From assembly GCA_964017235.1 (NCBI GenBank), contig OZ024940.1, positions 30,622,573-30,686,572 of the forward strand: a DNA stretch of 64,000 bases, given 5' to 3'. Numbering within the stretch: position 1 is the stretch's first letter; each line of letters starts with the position of its first letter. The DNA comes from Sabellastarte sp. h YS-2021. Taxonomy: Eukaryota > Annelida > Polychaeta > Sabellida > Sabellidae. Below, in pieces: positions 55,354 through 64,000 of the stretch. Position numbers and translations under genes: made by a program. A model generated the notes under the pieces. It ran no database searches and had not been told where the DNA came from. It saw only the letters and a list, made by a program, of their open reading frames with translations.

Positions 55354-56103
55354 CTAAGCCAAATATTGGGATGTAATGCTGCAATTTGGGCCAAACATTA
55401 AGTGGGTGACACTTATAAATATGGAACAGCTTTGGGACTTACATCGAGGTTTAAATCTCATGTAGGAAGATTCCACGACCTGAAATGAGCTATACTGTTT
55501 GCAGTAGCTCATATATACAGGGCGTCCCGTTCCCAAAATAACTAAGCCAAATATTGAGATATAATACTGCAATTTGGTACAAACACTAAGTAAAAAATAC
55601 TAATGCATATGGAATAGCTTTGAAACCTATAAAATGGGTTATACCATGTCACATTGCTCTGCGACCTGCAATGAAGTGGTATAGCTTCATAAAACCCACA
55701 TACCTAGTGCCCCATTTTGGCAGCATAACTAAATCAAATATTGGGATGTAATGCTGCAATTTGGGCCAAATGTTAAGGGAGTGACACTAATAAAAATAGA
55801 ACAGCTTTCAGACTTACATCTATAAAGGAAATCCTCAACGAAAGCTTTTACGACTGGGAATGAGCCACACTGGTGGCAGTAAACTAATATATACAGAGGT
55901 TCATGTTTCCACCATAACTAAGCCAAATATTGACCTAGAATACTGTAATTTGGTCCAGACACTAAGTAAATGACACCAATAAATAGGAAATAGCTTTGAG
56001 ACCTACAGACTGGGTTAAACCCATGTCACATTGCTCTTTAGCCGCCATAAAGGGGTCTGGCTGCAATAAACCACATACCTGGGGTGACATTTTGGCAGCA
56101 TAG

Positions 56104-56291
56104 CTAAGCCAAATATTGGGATGTAATACAGCAATTTGGGCCAAACATTAAGTGGGTGACACTAATAAATATGGAATAGCTTTGGGACTTACATCAAGCT
56201 TTAAATCTCGTGTAGGAAGATTCCACGACCTGAAATGAGCTATACTGTTTGCAGTAGCTCATGTATACAGGGGGTCCCGTTCCCAACATAA
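56104..56291 (+). repeat. Monomer type A of satellite 2 (representative, 188 bp)
   Basis: The anchor is followed by GGGATGTAATACAGC, then GGGCCAAACATTAAGTGGG, GACTTACATC, a GTAGGAAGATTCCACGACC segment and TGTTTGCAGTAGCTC, ending GTCCCGTTCCCAACATAA. The end of this type carries the CENP-B-box-like sequence. Monomers A and C share their first ~70 bp closely and align throughout, so they form one family. Confidence 0.92.
56275..56291 (-). promoter_or_regulatory. CENP-B-box-like 17-mer at the end of an A monomer
   Basis: The plus strand reads TCCCGTTCCCAACATAA; the minus strand is TTATGTTGGGAACGGGA. Against the mammalian CENP-B box consensus YTTCGTTGGAARCGGGA this matches 14 of 17 positions; the mismatches are positions 3, 4 and 10. 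In mammals the residues TTCG, A10 and CGGG matter for binding, so three of nine essential positions differ. It could be a divergent box for a related pogo-type protein, or coincidence. Confidence 0.35.
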
Positions 56292-56479
56292 CTAAGCCAA
56301 AATATTGAGATATAATACTGCAATTTGGTACAAACACTAAGTAAAAAATACTAATGCATATGGAATAGCTTTGAAACCTAAAAAATGGGTTATACCATGT
56401 CACATTGCTCTGCCACCTGCAATGAAGTGGTCTAGCTGCATAAAACCCATATACCTAGTGCCCCATTTTGGCAGCATAA
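56292..56479 (+). repeat. Monomer type B of satellite 2 (representative, 188 bp)
   Basis: The anchor is followed by GAGATATAATACTGC, TTGGTACAAACACTAAG and AAAAAATACTAATGCATATGG, then CATGTCACATTGCTCTGCC, ending CCCCATTTTGGCAGCATAA. A variant with ACTGCTATTTCATAC instead of ACTGCAATTTGGTAC occurs at 58921, 60799 and 63432. B and D share the CATGTCACATTGCTC block and the end of the monomer. Confidence 0.92.
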
Positions 56480-56668
56480 CTAAGCCAAATATTGGGATGT
56501 AATGCTGCAATTTGGGCCAAACATTAAGGGTGTGACACTACTAAAAATAGAACAGCTTTCAGACTTACATCTATAAAGGAAACTCTCGACACAAGCTTTT
56601 ATGACTGGGAATGAGCCACACTGGTTGCAGTAAACTAATGCATACAGGGGTTCATGTTTCCACCATAA
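56480..56668 (+). repeat. Monomer type C of satellite 2 (representative, 189 bp)
   Basis: The anchor is followed by GGGATGTAATGCTGC as in A, then by TTAAGGG, AATAGAACAGCTTTCAGAC, TTTTATGACTGGGAATGAGCC (written in part) and an end with GTTCATGTTTCCACC. Some copies have CTAAATC in place of CTAAGCC at the anchor (55729, 57231, 59109, 60987, 62864). A rarer C form with AATGAAAACAGAAC recurs at 57982, 59860 and 61738. Confidence 0.92.
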
Positions 56669-56855
56669 CTAAGCCAAATATTGACATAGAATACTGCAAT
56701 TTGGTCCAGACACTTAGTGAATGACACCAATAAATAGGAAATAGCTTTGAGACCTACAGACTGGGTTAAACTCATGTCACATTGCTCTCTAGCCGCCAAT
56801 AAAGGGGTCTTGCTACAATAAACCATATACCTGGGGTGACATTTTGGCAGCATAG
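56669..56855 (+). repeat. Monomer type D of satellite 2 (representative, 187 bp)
   Basis: The anchor is followed by ACATAGAATACTGC (usually ACCTAGAATACTG), TTGGTCCAGACACT and ACACCAATAAATAGGAAATAG, then CATGTCACATTGCTC and AATAAAGGGGTCT, ending TGGGGTGACATTTTGGCAGC. Of the four types, D and its junction with C align best with satellite 1. D copies are 186 or 187 bp, depending on CCGCCATAAAGG or CCGCCAATAAAGG. Confidence 0.92.
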
Positions 56856-58357
56856 CTAAGCCAAATATTGGGATGTAATGCTGCAATTTGGGCCAAACAT
56901 TAAGTGGGTGACACTTATAAATATGGAACAGCTTTGGGACTTACATCGAGGTTTAAATCTCATGTAGGAAGATTCCACGACCTGAAATGAGCTATACTGT
57001 TTGCAGTAGCTCATATATACAGGGCGTCCCGTTCCCAAAATAACTAAGCCAAATATTGAGATATAATACTGCAATTTGGTACAAACACTAAGTAAAAAAT
57101 ACTAATGCATATGGAATAGCTTTGAGACCTATAAAATGGGTTATACCATGTCACATTGCTCTGCCACCTGCAATGAAGTGGTATAGCTTCATAAAACCCA
57201 CATACCTAGTGCCCCATTTTGGCAGCATAACTAAATCAAATATTGGGATGTAATGCTGCAATTTGGGCCAAATGTTAAGGGAGTGACACTAATAAAAATA
57301 GAACAGCTTTCAGACTTACATCTATAAAGGAAATCCTCAACAAAAGCTTTTACGACTGGGAATGAGCCACACTGGTGGCAGTAAACTAATATATACAGAG
57401 GTTCATGTTTCCACCATAACTAAGCCAAATATTGACCTAGAATACTGTAATTTGGTCCAGACACTAAGTGAATGACACCAATAAATAGGAAATAGCTTTG
57501 AGACCTACAGACTGGGTTAAACCCATGTCACATTGCTCTTTAGCCGCCATAAAGGGGTCTGGCTGCAATAAACCACATACCTGGGGTGACATTTTGGCAG
57601 CATAGCTAAGCCAAATATTGGGATGTAATACTGCAATTTGGGCCAAACATTAAGTGGGTGACACTAATAAATATGGAATAGCTTTGGGACTTACATCAAG
57701 CTTTAAATCTCGTGTAGGAAGATTCCACGACCTCAAATGAGCTATACTGTTTGCAGTAGCTCATGTATACAGGGGGTCCCGTTCCCAACATAACTAAGCC
57801 AAAATATTGAGATATAATACTGCAATTTGGTACAAACACTAAGTAAAAAATACTAATGCATATGGAATAGCTTTGAGACCTATAAAATGGGTTATACCAT
57901 GTCACATTGCTCTGCCACCTGCAATGAAGTGGTATAGCTGCATAAAACCCACATACCTAGTGCCCCATTTTGGCAGCATAACTAAGCCAAATATTGGGAT
58001 GTAATGCTGCAATTTGGGCCAAATATTAAGGGAGTGACACTAATGAAAACAGAACAGCTTTCAGACTTACATCTATAAAGGAAACTCTCAACGCAAGCTT
58101 TTACGACTGGGAATGAGCCACACTGGTGGCAGTAAACTAATATATACAGGGGTTCATGTTTCCACCATAACTAAGCCAAATATTGACCTAGAATACTGCA
58201 ATTTGGTCCAGACACTAAGTAAATGACACCAATAAATAGGAAATAGCTTTTAGACCTACAGACTGGGTTAAACCCATGTCACATTGCTCTCTAGCCCCCA
58301 ATAAAGGGGTCTGGCTACAATAAACCATATACCTGGGGTGACATTTTGGCAGCATAG
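56856..58357 (+). repeat. Satellite 2 eight-monomer repeat ABCDABCD, copy 2 (1502 bp)
   Basis: Tetramers 56856-57605 and 57606-58357 (A 56856, B 57044, C 57231, D 57420, A 57606, B 57794, C 57982, D 58171). They match copy 1 base for base over long stretches at an offset of 1502 bp, with scattered differences such as CTGCCACC here against CTGCGACC in copy 1. From about 57231 the same monomers also match at +1878, so this copy is part of the 1878-bp repeat as well. Confidence 0.88.
57777..57793 (-). promoter_or_regulatory. CENP-B-box-like 17-mer, second copy
   Basis: Same 17 bases as at 56275-56291, 1502 bp downstream, at the A-to-B boundary. It matches 14 of 17 positions of the CENP-B box on the minus strand. 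Confidence 0.35.
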
Positions 58358-60235
58358 CTAAGCCAAATATTGGGATGTAATGCTGCAATTTGGGCCAAAC
58401 ATTAAGTGGGTGACACTTATAAATATGGAAGAGCTTTGGGACTTACATCAAGGTTTAAATCTCATGTAGGAAGATTCCACGACCTGAAATGAGCTATACT
58501 GTTTGCAGTACCTCATATATACAGGGCATCCCGTTAACAAAATAACTAAGCCAAATATTGAGATATAATACTGCAATTTGGTACAAACACTAAGTAAAAA
58601 ATACTAATGCATATGGAATAGCTTTGAGACCTATAAAATGGGTTATACCATGTCACATTGCTCTGCCACCTGCAATGAAGTGGTATAGCTGCATAAAACC
58701 CACATACCTAGTGCCCCATTTTGGCAGCATAACTAAGCCAAATATTGGGATGTAATGCTGCAATTTGGGCCAAACATTAAGTGGGTGACACTTATAAATA
58801 TGGAACAGCTTTGGGACTTACATCGAGGTTTAAATCTCATGTAGGAAGATTCCACGACCTGAAATGAGCTATACTGTTTGCAGTAGCTCATATATACTGG
58901 GGGTCCCGTTCCCACCATAACTAAGCCAAATATTGAGATATAATACTGCTATTTCATACAAACACTAAGTAAAAAATACTAATGCATATGGAATAGCTTT
59001 TGAGACCTATAAAATAGGTTATACCATGTCACATTGCTCTGCCACCTGCAATGAAGTGGTATAGCTTCATAAAACCCACATACCTAGTGCCCCATTTTGG
59101 CAGCATAACTAAATCAAATATTGGGATGTAATGCTGCAATTTGGGCCAAATGTTAAGGGAGTGACACTAATAAAAATAGAACAGCTTTCAGACTTACATC
59201 TATAAAGGAAATCCTCAACAAAAGCTTTTACGACTGGGAATGAGCCACACTGGTGGCAGTAAACTAATATATACAGAGGTTCATGTTTCCACCATAACTA
59301 AGCCAAATATTGACCTAGAATACTGTAATTTGGTCCAGACACTAAGTGAATGACACCAATAAATAGGAAATAGCTTTGAGACCTACAGACTGGGTTAAAC
59401 CCATGTCACATTGCTCTTTAGCCGCCATAAAGGGGTCTGGCTGCAATAAACCACATACCTGGGGTGACATTTTGGCAGCATAGCTAAGCCAAATATTGGG
59501 ATGTAATACTGCAATTTGGGCCAAACATTAAGTGGGTGACACTAATAAATATGGAATAGCTTTGGGACTTACATCAAGCTTTAAATCTCTTGTAGGAAGA
59601 TTCCACGACCTGAAATGAGCTATACTGTTTGCAGTAGCTCATGTATACAGGGGGTCCCGTTCCCAACATAACTAAGCCAAAATATTGAGATATAATACTG
59701 CAATTTGGTACAAACACTAAGTAAAAAATACTAATGCATATGGAATCGCTTTGAGACCTATAAAATGGGTTATACCATGTCACATTGCTCTGCCACCTGC
59801 AATGAAGTGGTATAGCTGCATAAAACCCACATACCTAGTGCCCCATTTTGGCAGCATAACTAAGCCAAATATTGGGATGTAATGCTGTAATTTGGGCCAA
59901 ATATTAAGGGAGTGACACTAATGAAAACAGAACAGCTTTCAGACTTACATCTATAAAGGAAACTCTCAACGCAAGCTTTTACGACTGGGAATGAGCCACA
60001 CTGGTGGCAGTAAACTAATATATACAGGGGTTCATGTTTCCACCATAACTAAGCCAAATATTGACCTAGAATACTGCAATTTGGTCCAGACACTAAGTGA
60101 ATGACACCAATAAATAGGAAATAGCTTTTAGACCTACAGACTGGGTTAAACCCATGTCACATTGCTCTCTAGCCCCCAATAAAGGGGTCTGGCTACAATA
60201 AACCATATACCTGGGGTGACATTTTGGCAGCATAG
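58358..60235 (+). repeat. Satellite 2 ten-monomer repeat ABABCD-ABCD, copy 1 (1878 bp)
   Basis: Hexamer 58358-59483 (A 58358, B 58546, A 58733, B 58921, C 59109, D 59298; 1126 bp) followed by tetramer 59484-60235 (A 59484, B 59672, C 59860, D 60049; 752 bp). The extra A-B pair appears where C would be expected: the B end with GGCAGCATAA leads into an A body, and the exchange falls in the first ~70 bp that A and C share. Private marks include CCCGTTAACAAAATAAC near 58531 and GGAATCGC near 59741. Confidence 0.9.
59655..59671 (-). promoter_or_regulatory. CENP-B-box-like 17-mer, third copy
   Basis: Identical 17-mer at the end of the A monomer that starts at 59484, 1878 bp after the preceding copy. 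The neighbouring A at 58733 has the weaker form TCCCGTTCCCACCATAA (58904-58920, 13 of 17). Confidence 0.35.
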
Positions 60236-62113
60236 CTAAGCCAAATATTGGGATGTAATGCTGCAATTTGGGCCAAACATTAAGTGGGTGACACTTATAA
60301 ATATGGAAGAGCTTTGGGACTTACATCAAGGTTTAAATCTCATGTAGGAAGATTCCACGACCTGAAATGAGCTATACTGTTTGCAGTACCTCATATATAC
60401 AGGGCATCCCGTTAACAAAATAACTAAGCCAAATATTGAGATATAATACTGCAATTTGGTACAAACACTAAGTAAAAAATACTAATGCATATGGAATAGC
60501 TTTGAGACCTATAAAATGGGTTATACCATGTCACATTGCTCTGCCACCTGCAATGAAGTGGTATAGCTGCATAAAACCCACATACCTAGTGCCCCATTTT
60601 GGCAGCATAACTAAGCCAAATATTGGGATGTAATGCTGCAATTTGGGCCAAACATTAAGTGGGTGACACTTATAAATATGGAACAGCTTTGGGACTTACA
60701 TCGAGGTTTAAATCTCATGTAGGAAGATTCCACGACCTGAAATGAGCTATACTGTTTGCAGTAGCTCATATATACTGGGGGTCCCGTTCCCACCATAACT
60801 AAGCCAAATATTGAGATATAATACTGCTATTTCATACAAACACTAAGTAAAAAATACTAATGCATATGGAATAGCTTTTGAGACCTATAAAATAGGTTAT
60901 ACCATGTCACATTGCTCTGCCACCTGCAATGAAGTGGTATAGCTTCATAAAACCCACATACCTAGTGCCCCATTTTGGCAGCATAACTAAATCAAATATT
61001 GGGATGTAATGCTGCAATTTGGGCCAAATGTTAAGGGAGTGACACTAATAAAAATAGAACAGCTTTCAGACTTACATCTATAAAGGAAATCCTCAACAAA
61101 AGCTTTTACGACTGGGAATGAGCCACACTGGTGGCAGTAAACTAATATATACAGAGGTTCATGTTTCCACCATAACTAAGCCAAATATTGACCTAGAATA
61201 CTGTAATTTGGTCCAGACACTAAGTGAATGACACCAATAAATAGGAAATAGCTTTGAGACCTACAGACTGGGTTAAACCCATGTCACATTGCTCTTTAGC
61301 CGCCATAAAGGGGTCTGGCTGCAATAAACCACATACCTGGGGTGACATTTTGGCAGCATAGCTAAGCCAAATATTGGGATGTAATACTGCAATTTGGGCC
61401 AAACATTAAGTGGGTGACACTAATAAATATGGAATAGCTTTGGGACTTACATCAAGCTTTAAATCTCTTGTAGGAAGATTCCACGACCTGAAATGAGCTA
61501 TACTGTTTGCAGTAGCTCATGTATACAGGGGGTCCCGTTCCCAACATAACTAAGCCAAAATATTGAGATATAATACTGCAATTTGGTACAAACACTAAGT
61601 AAAAAATACTAATGCATATGGAATCGCTTTGAGACCTATAAAATGGGTTATACCATGTCACATTGCTCTGCCACCTGCAATGAAGTGGTATAGCTGCATA
61701 AAACCCACATACCTAGTGCCCCATTTTGGCAGCATAACTAAGCCAAATATTGGGATGTAATGCTGTAATTTGGGCCAAATATTAAGGGAGTGACACTAAT
61801 GAAAACAGAACAGCTTTCAGACTTACATCTATAAAGGAAACTCTCAACGCAAGCTTTTACGACTGGGAATGAGCCACACTGGTGGCAGTAAACTAATATA
61901 TACAGGGGTTCATGTTTCCACCATAACTAAGCCAAATATTGACCTAGAATACTGCAATTTGGTCCAGACACTAAGTGAATGACACCAATAAATAGGAAAT
62001 AGCTTTTAGACCTACAGACTGGGTTAAACCCATGTCACATTGCTCTCTAGCCGCCAATAAAGGGGTCTGGCTACAATAAACCATATACCTGGGGTGACAT
62101 TTTGGCAGCATAG
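60236..62113 (+). repeat. Satellite 2 ten-monomer repeat ABABCD-ABCD, copy 2 (1878 bp)
   Basis: Hexamer 60236-61361 (A 60236, B 60424, A 60611, B 60799, C 60987, D 61176) followed by tetramer 61362-62113 (A 61362, B 61550, C 61738, D 61927). It repeats copy 1 at exactly +1878, including the private marks CCCGTTAACAAAATAAC and GGAATCGC, so the duplication is recent. Confidence 0.9.
61533..61549 (-). promoter_or_regulatory. CENP-B-box-like 17-mer, fourth copy
   Basis: Identical 17-mer at the end of the A monomer that starts at 61362, again 1878 bp after the preceding copy. Weaker 13-of-17 forms lie at 60782-60798 and 63415-63431. Confidence 0.35.
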
Positions 62114-63994
62114 CTAAGCCAAATATTGGGATGTAATGCTGCAATTTGGGCCAAACATTAAGTGGGTGACACTTATAAATATGGAAGAGCTTTGGGACTT
62201 ACATCAAGGTTTAAATCTCATGTAGGAAGATTCCACGACCTGAAATGAGCTATACTGTTTGCAGTACCTCATATATACAGGGCATCCCGTTCCCCAAATA
62301 ACTAAGCCAAATATTGAGATATAATACTGCAATTTGGTACAAACACTAAGTAAAAAATACTAATGCATATGGAATAGCTTTGAGACCTATAAAATGGGTT
62401 ATACCATGTCACATTGCTCTGCCACCTGCAATGAAGTGGTATAGCTTCATAAAACCCACATACCTAGTGCCCCATTTTGGCAGCATAACTAAATCAAATA
62501 TTGGGATGTAATGCTGCAATTTGGGCCAAACATTAAGTGGGTGACACTTATAAATATGAAACAGCTTTGGGACTTACATCGAGGTTTAAATCTCATGTAG
62601 GAAGATTCCACGACCTGAAATGAGCTATACTGTTTGCAGTAGCTCATATATACTGGGGGTCCCGTTCCCATCATAATTAAGCCAAATATTGAGATATAAT
62701 ACTGCAATTTGGTACAAACACTAAGTAAAAAATACTAATGCATATGGAATAGCTTTGAGACCTATAAAATGGGTTATACCATGTCACATTGCTCTGCCAC
62801 CTGCAATGAAGTGGTATAGCTGCATAAAACCCACATACCTAGTGCCCCATTTTGGCAGCATAACTAAATCAAATATTGGGATGTAATGCTGCAATTTGGG
62901 CCAAACGTTAAGGGAGTGACACTAATAAAAATAGAATAGCTTTCAGACTTACATCTATAAAGGAAATCCTCAACGCAAGCTTTTACGACTGGGAATGAGC
63001 CACACTGGTGGCAGTAAACTAATATATACAGAGGTTCATGTTTCCACCATAACTAAGCCAAATATTGACCTAGAATACTGCAATTTGGTCCAGACACTAA
63101 GTGAATGAAACCAATAAATAGGAAATAGCTTTTAGACCTACATACTGGGTTAAACCCATGTCACATTGCTCTCTAGCCGCCAATAAAGGGGTCTGGCTAC
63201 AATAAACCATATACCTGGGGTGACATTTTGGCAGCATAGCTAAGCCAAATATTGGGATGTAATGCTGCAATTTGGGCCAAACATTAAGTGGGTGACACTT
63301 ATAAATATGGAACAGCTTTGGGACTTACATCGCGGTTTAAATCTCATGTAGGAAGATTCCACGACCTGAAATGAGCTATACTGCATGTTTGCAGTAGCTC
63401 ATATATACTAGGGGTCCCGTTCCCACCATAACTAAGCCAAATATTGAGATATAATACTGCTATTTCATACAAACACTAAGTAAAAAATACTAATGCATAT
63501 GGAATAGCTTTTGAGACCTATAAAATAGGTTATACCATGTCACATTGCTCTGCTACCTGCAATGGAGTGGTATAGCTGCATAAAACCCATATACCTAGTG
63601 CCCCATTTTGGCAGCATAACTAAGCCAAATATTGGGATGTAATGCTGCAATTTGGGCCTAACGTTAAGGGAGTGACACTAATAAAAATAGAACAGCTTTC
63701 AGACTTACATCTATAAAGGAAATCCTCAACGCAAGCTTTTACGACTGGGAATGAGCCACACTGGTGGCAGTAAACTAATATATACAGAGGTTCATGTTTC
63801 CACCATAACTAAGCCAAATATTGACCTAGAATACTGCAATTTGGTCCAGACACTAAGTGAATGACACCAATAAATAGGAAATAGCTTTGAGACCTACAGA
63901 CTGGGTTAAACCCATGTCACATTGCTCTTTAGCCGCCATAAAGGGGTCTGGCTGCAATAAACCACATACCTGGGGTGACATTTTGGCAGCATAG
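62114..63994 (+). repeat. Satellite 2 ten-monomer repeat ABABCD-ABCD, copy 3 (1881 bp, more diverged)
   Basis: Hexamer 62114-63239 (A 62114, B 62302, A 62489, B 62677, C 62864, D 63053) followed by tetramer 63240-63994 (A 63240, B 63432, C 63620, D 63809). It has the same order as the two preceding copies but lacks their private marks. The A at 62489 begins with CTAAATC, otherwise a C feature. The A at 63240 has a four-base insertion (CTGCATGTTTGC near 63381-63392), giving a 192-bp monomer. The next A starts at 63995 and is cut by the window edge. Confidence 0.85.
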
Positions 63995-64000
63995 CTAAGC

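Larger units (their letters stand above)
55354..56855 (+). repeat. Satellite 2 eight-monomer repeat ABCDABCD, copy 1 (1502 bp)
   Basis: Two tetramers, 55354-56103 (750 bp; A 55354, B 55542, C 55729, D 55918) and 56104-56855 (752 bp; A 56104, B 56292, C 56480, D 56669). The tetramers can be told apart: the first has CTAAATC in C and CCGCCATAAAGG in D, the second CTAAGCC and CCGCCAATAAAGG. The pair repeats as a unit at +1502. Confidence 0.88.
55216..64000 (+). repeat. Satellite 2: array of ~188-bp monomers in A-B-C-D higher-order repeats
   Basis: The anchor CTAAGCCAAATATTG (with CTAAATC in some C copies) recurs every 186-192 bp, at 55354, 55542, 55729, 55918, 56104, 56292, 56480, 56669, 56856 and on to 63995. 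Four monomer types are told apart by what follows the anchor and occur in fixed order A-B-C-D, apart from three places where A-B is repeated. Matching positions in successive higher-order repeats are almost identical, whereas different monomer types are clearly diverged. The array runs past the right edge of the window. The short minus-strand frames found here are by-products of the repeat. Confidence 0.97.

Noticed and set aside
55202-55384. Minus-strand frame spanning the satellite junction
   Set aside because: It is a satellite 2 frame extended by chance into the truncated satellite 1 unit.
1-64000. CRISPR array, because of regular repetition
   Set aside because: Repeats are 188 and 682 bp with no unique spacers between short repeats. 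The whole unit is repeated.
1-64000. rDNA spacer or histone-type gene cluster, suggested by regular tandem units
   Set aside because: No rRNA, 5S, snRNA or histone sequence is present in any unit.

Overview
This window is satellite DNA from end to end. I find no gene, tRNA, rRNA, transposon or CRISPR array that the sequence supports. It holds two tandem-repeat arrays that meet at about position 55215. Long arrays of this kind with layered higher-order repeats (HORs) point to a eukaryotic chromosome, probably heterochromatin (centromeric, pericentromeric or subtelomeric). I cannot name the lineage. The DNA is AT-rich and unique sequence is absent.

Region 1 (1-55215) is a head-to-tail array of a 682-bp unit, about 81 copies, all on the same strand and uninterrupted. 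Copies are nearly identical. They differ at a limited set of recurring diagnostic sites, and only single-base or two-base indels disturb the 682-bp register. The diagnostic sites show that units were copied in blocks of 2, 3, 4, 5, 6, 7 and 13 units. Clear cases are a tandem duplication of a 5-unit block (3163-9982), a 3-unit HOR (36582-42037) and a 4-unit HOR (45448-53633).

Region 2 (55216-64000) is a second satellite built from monomers of about 188 bp. Four monomer types (A, B, C, D) follow in fixed order as a tetramer of about 751 bp. A resembles C and B resembles D, so an ancestral dimer of about 376 bp is implied. Some tetramers carry an extra A-B pair, giving hexamers ABABCD. Hexamer plus tetramer forms a third-level repeat of 1878 bp; earlier in the array the tetramers pair into a 1502-bp repeat.

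Three observations stand out. The two satellites share a homologous segment of about 100 bp, so they appear to descend from one ancestral repeat. They join directly with only a 2-bp overlap and little decay at the edge. The ends of some A monomers carry a 17-bp sequence matching the mammalian CENP-B box at 14 of 17 positions on the minus strand, although three positions usually counted as essential differ. A 106-codon ATG frame is open in most 682-bp units, but I interpret this as a by-product of homogenisation rather than a gene.
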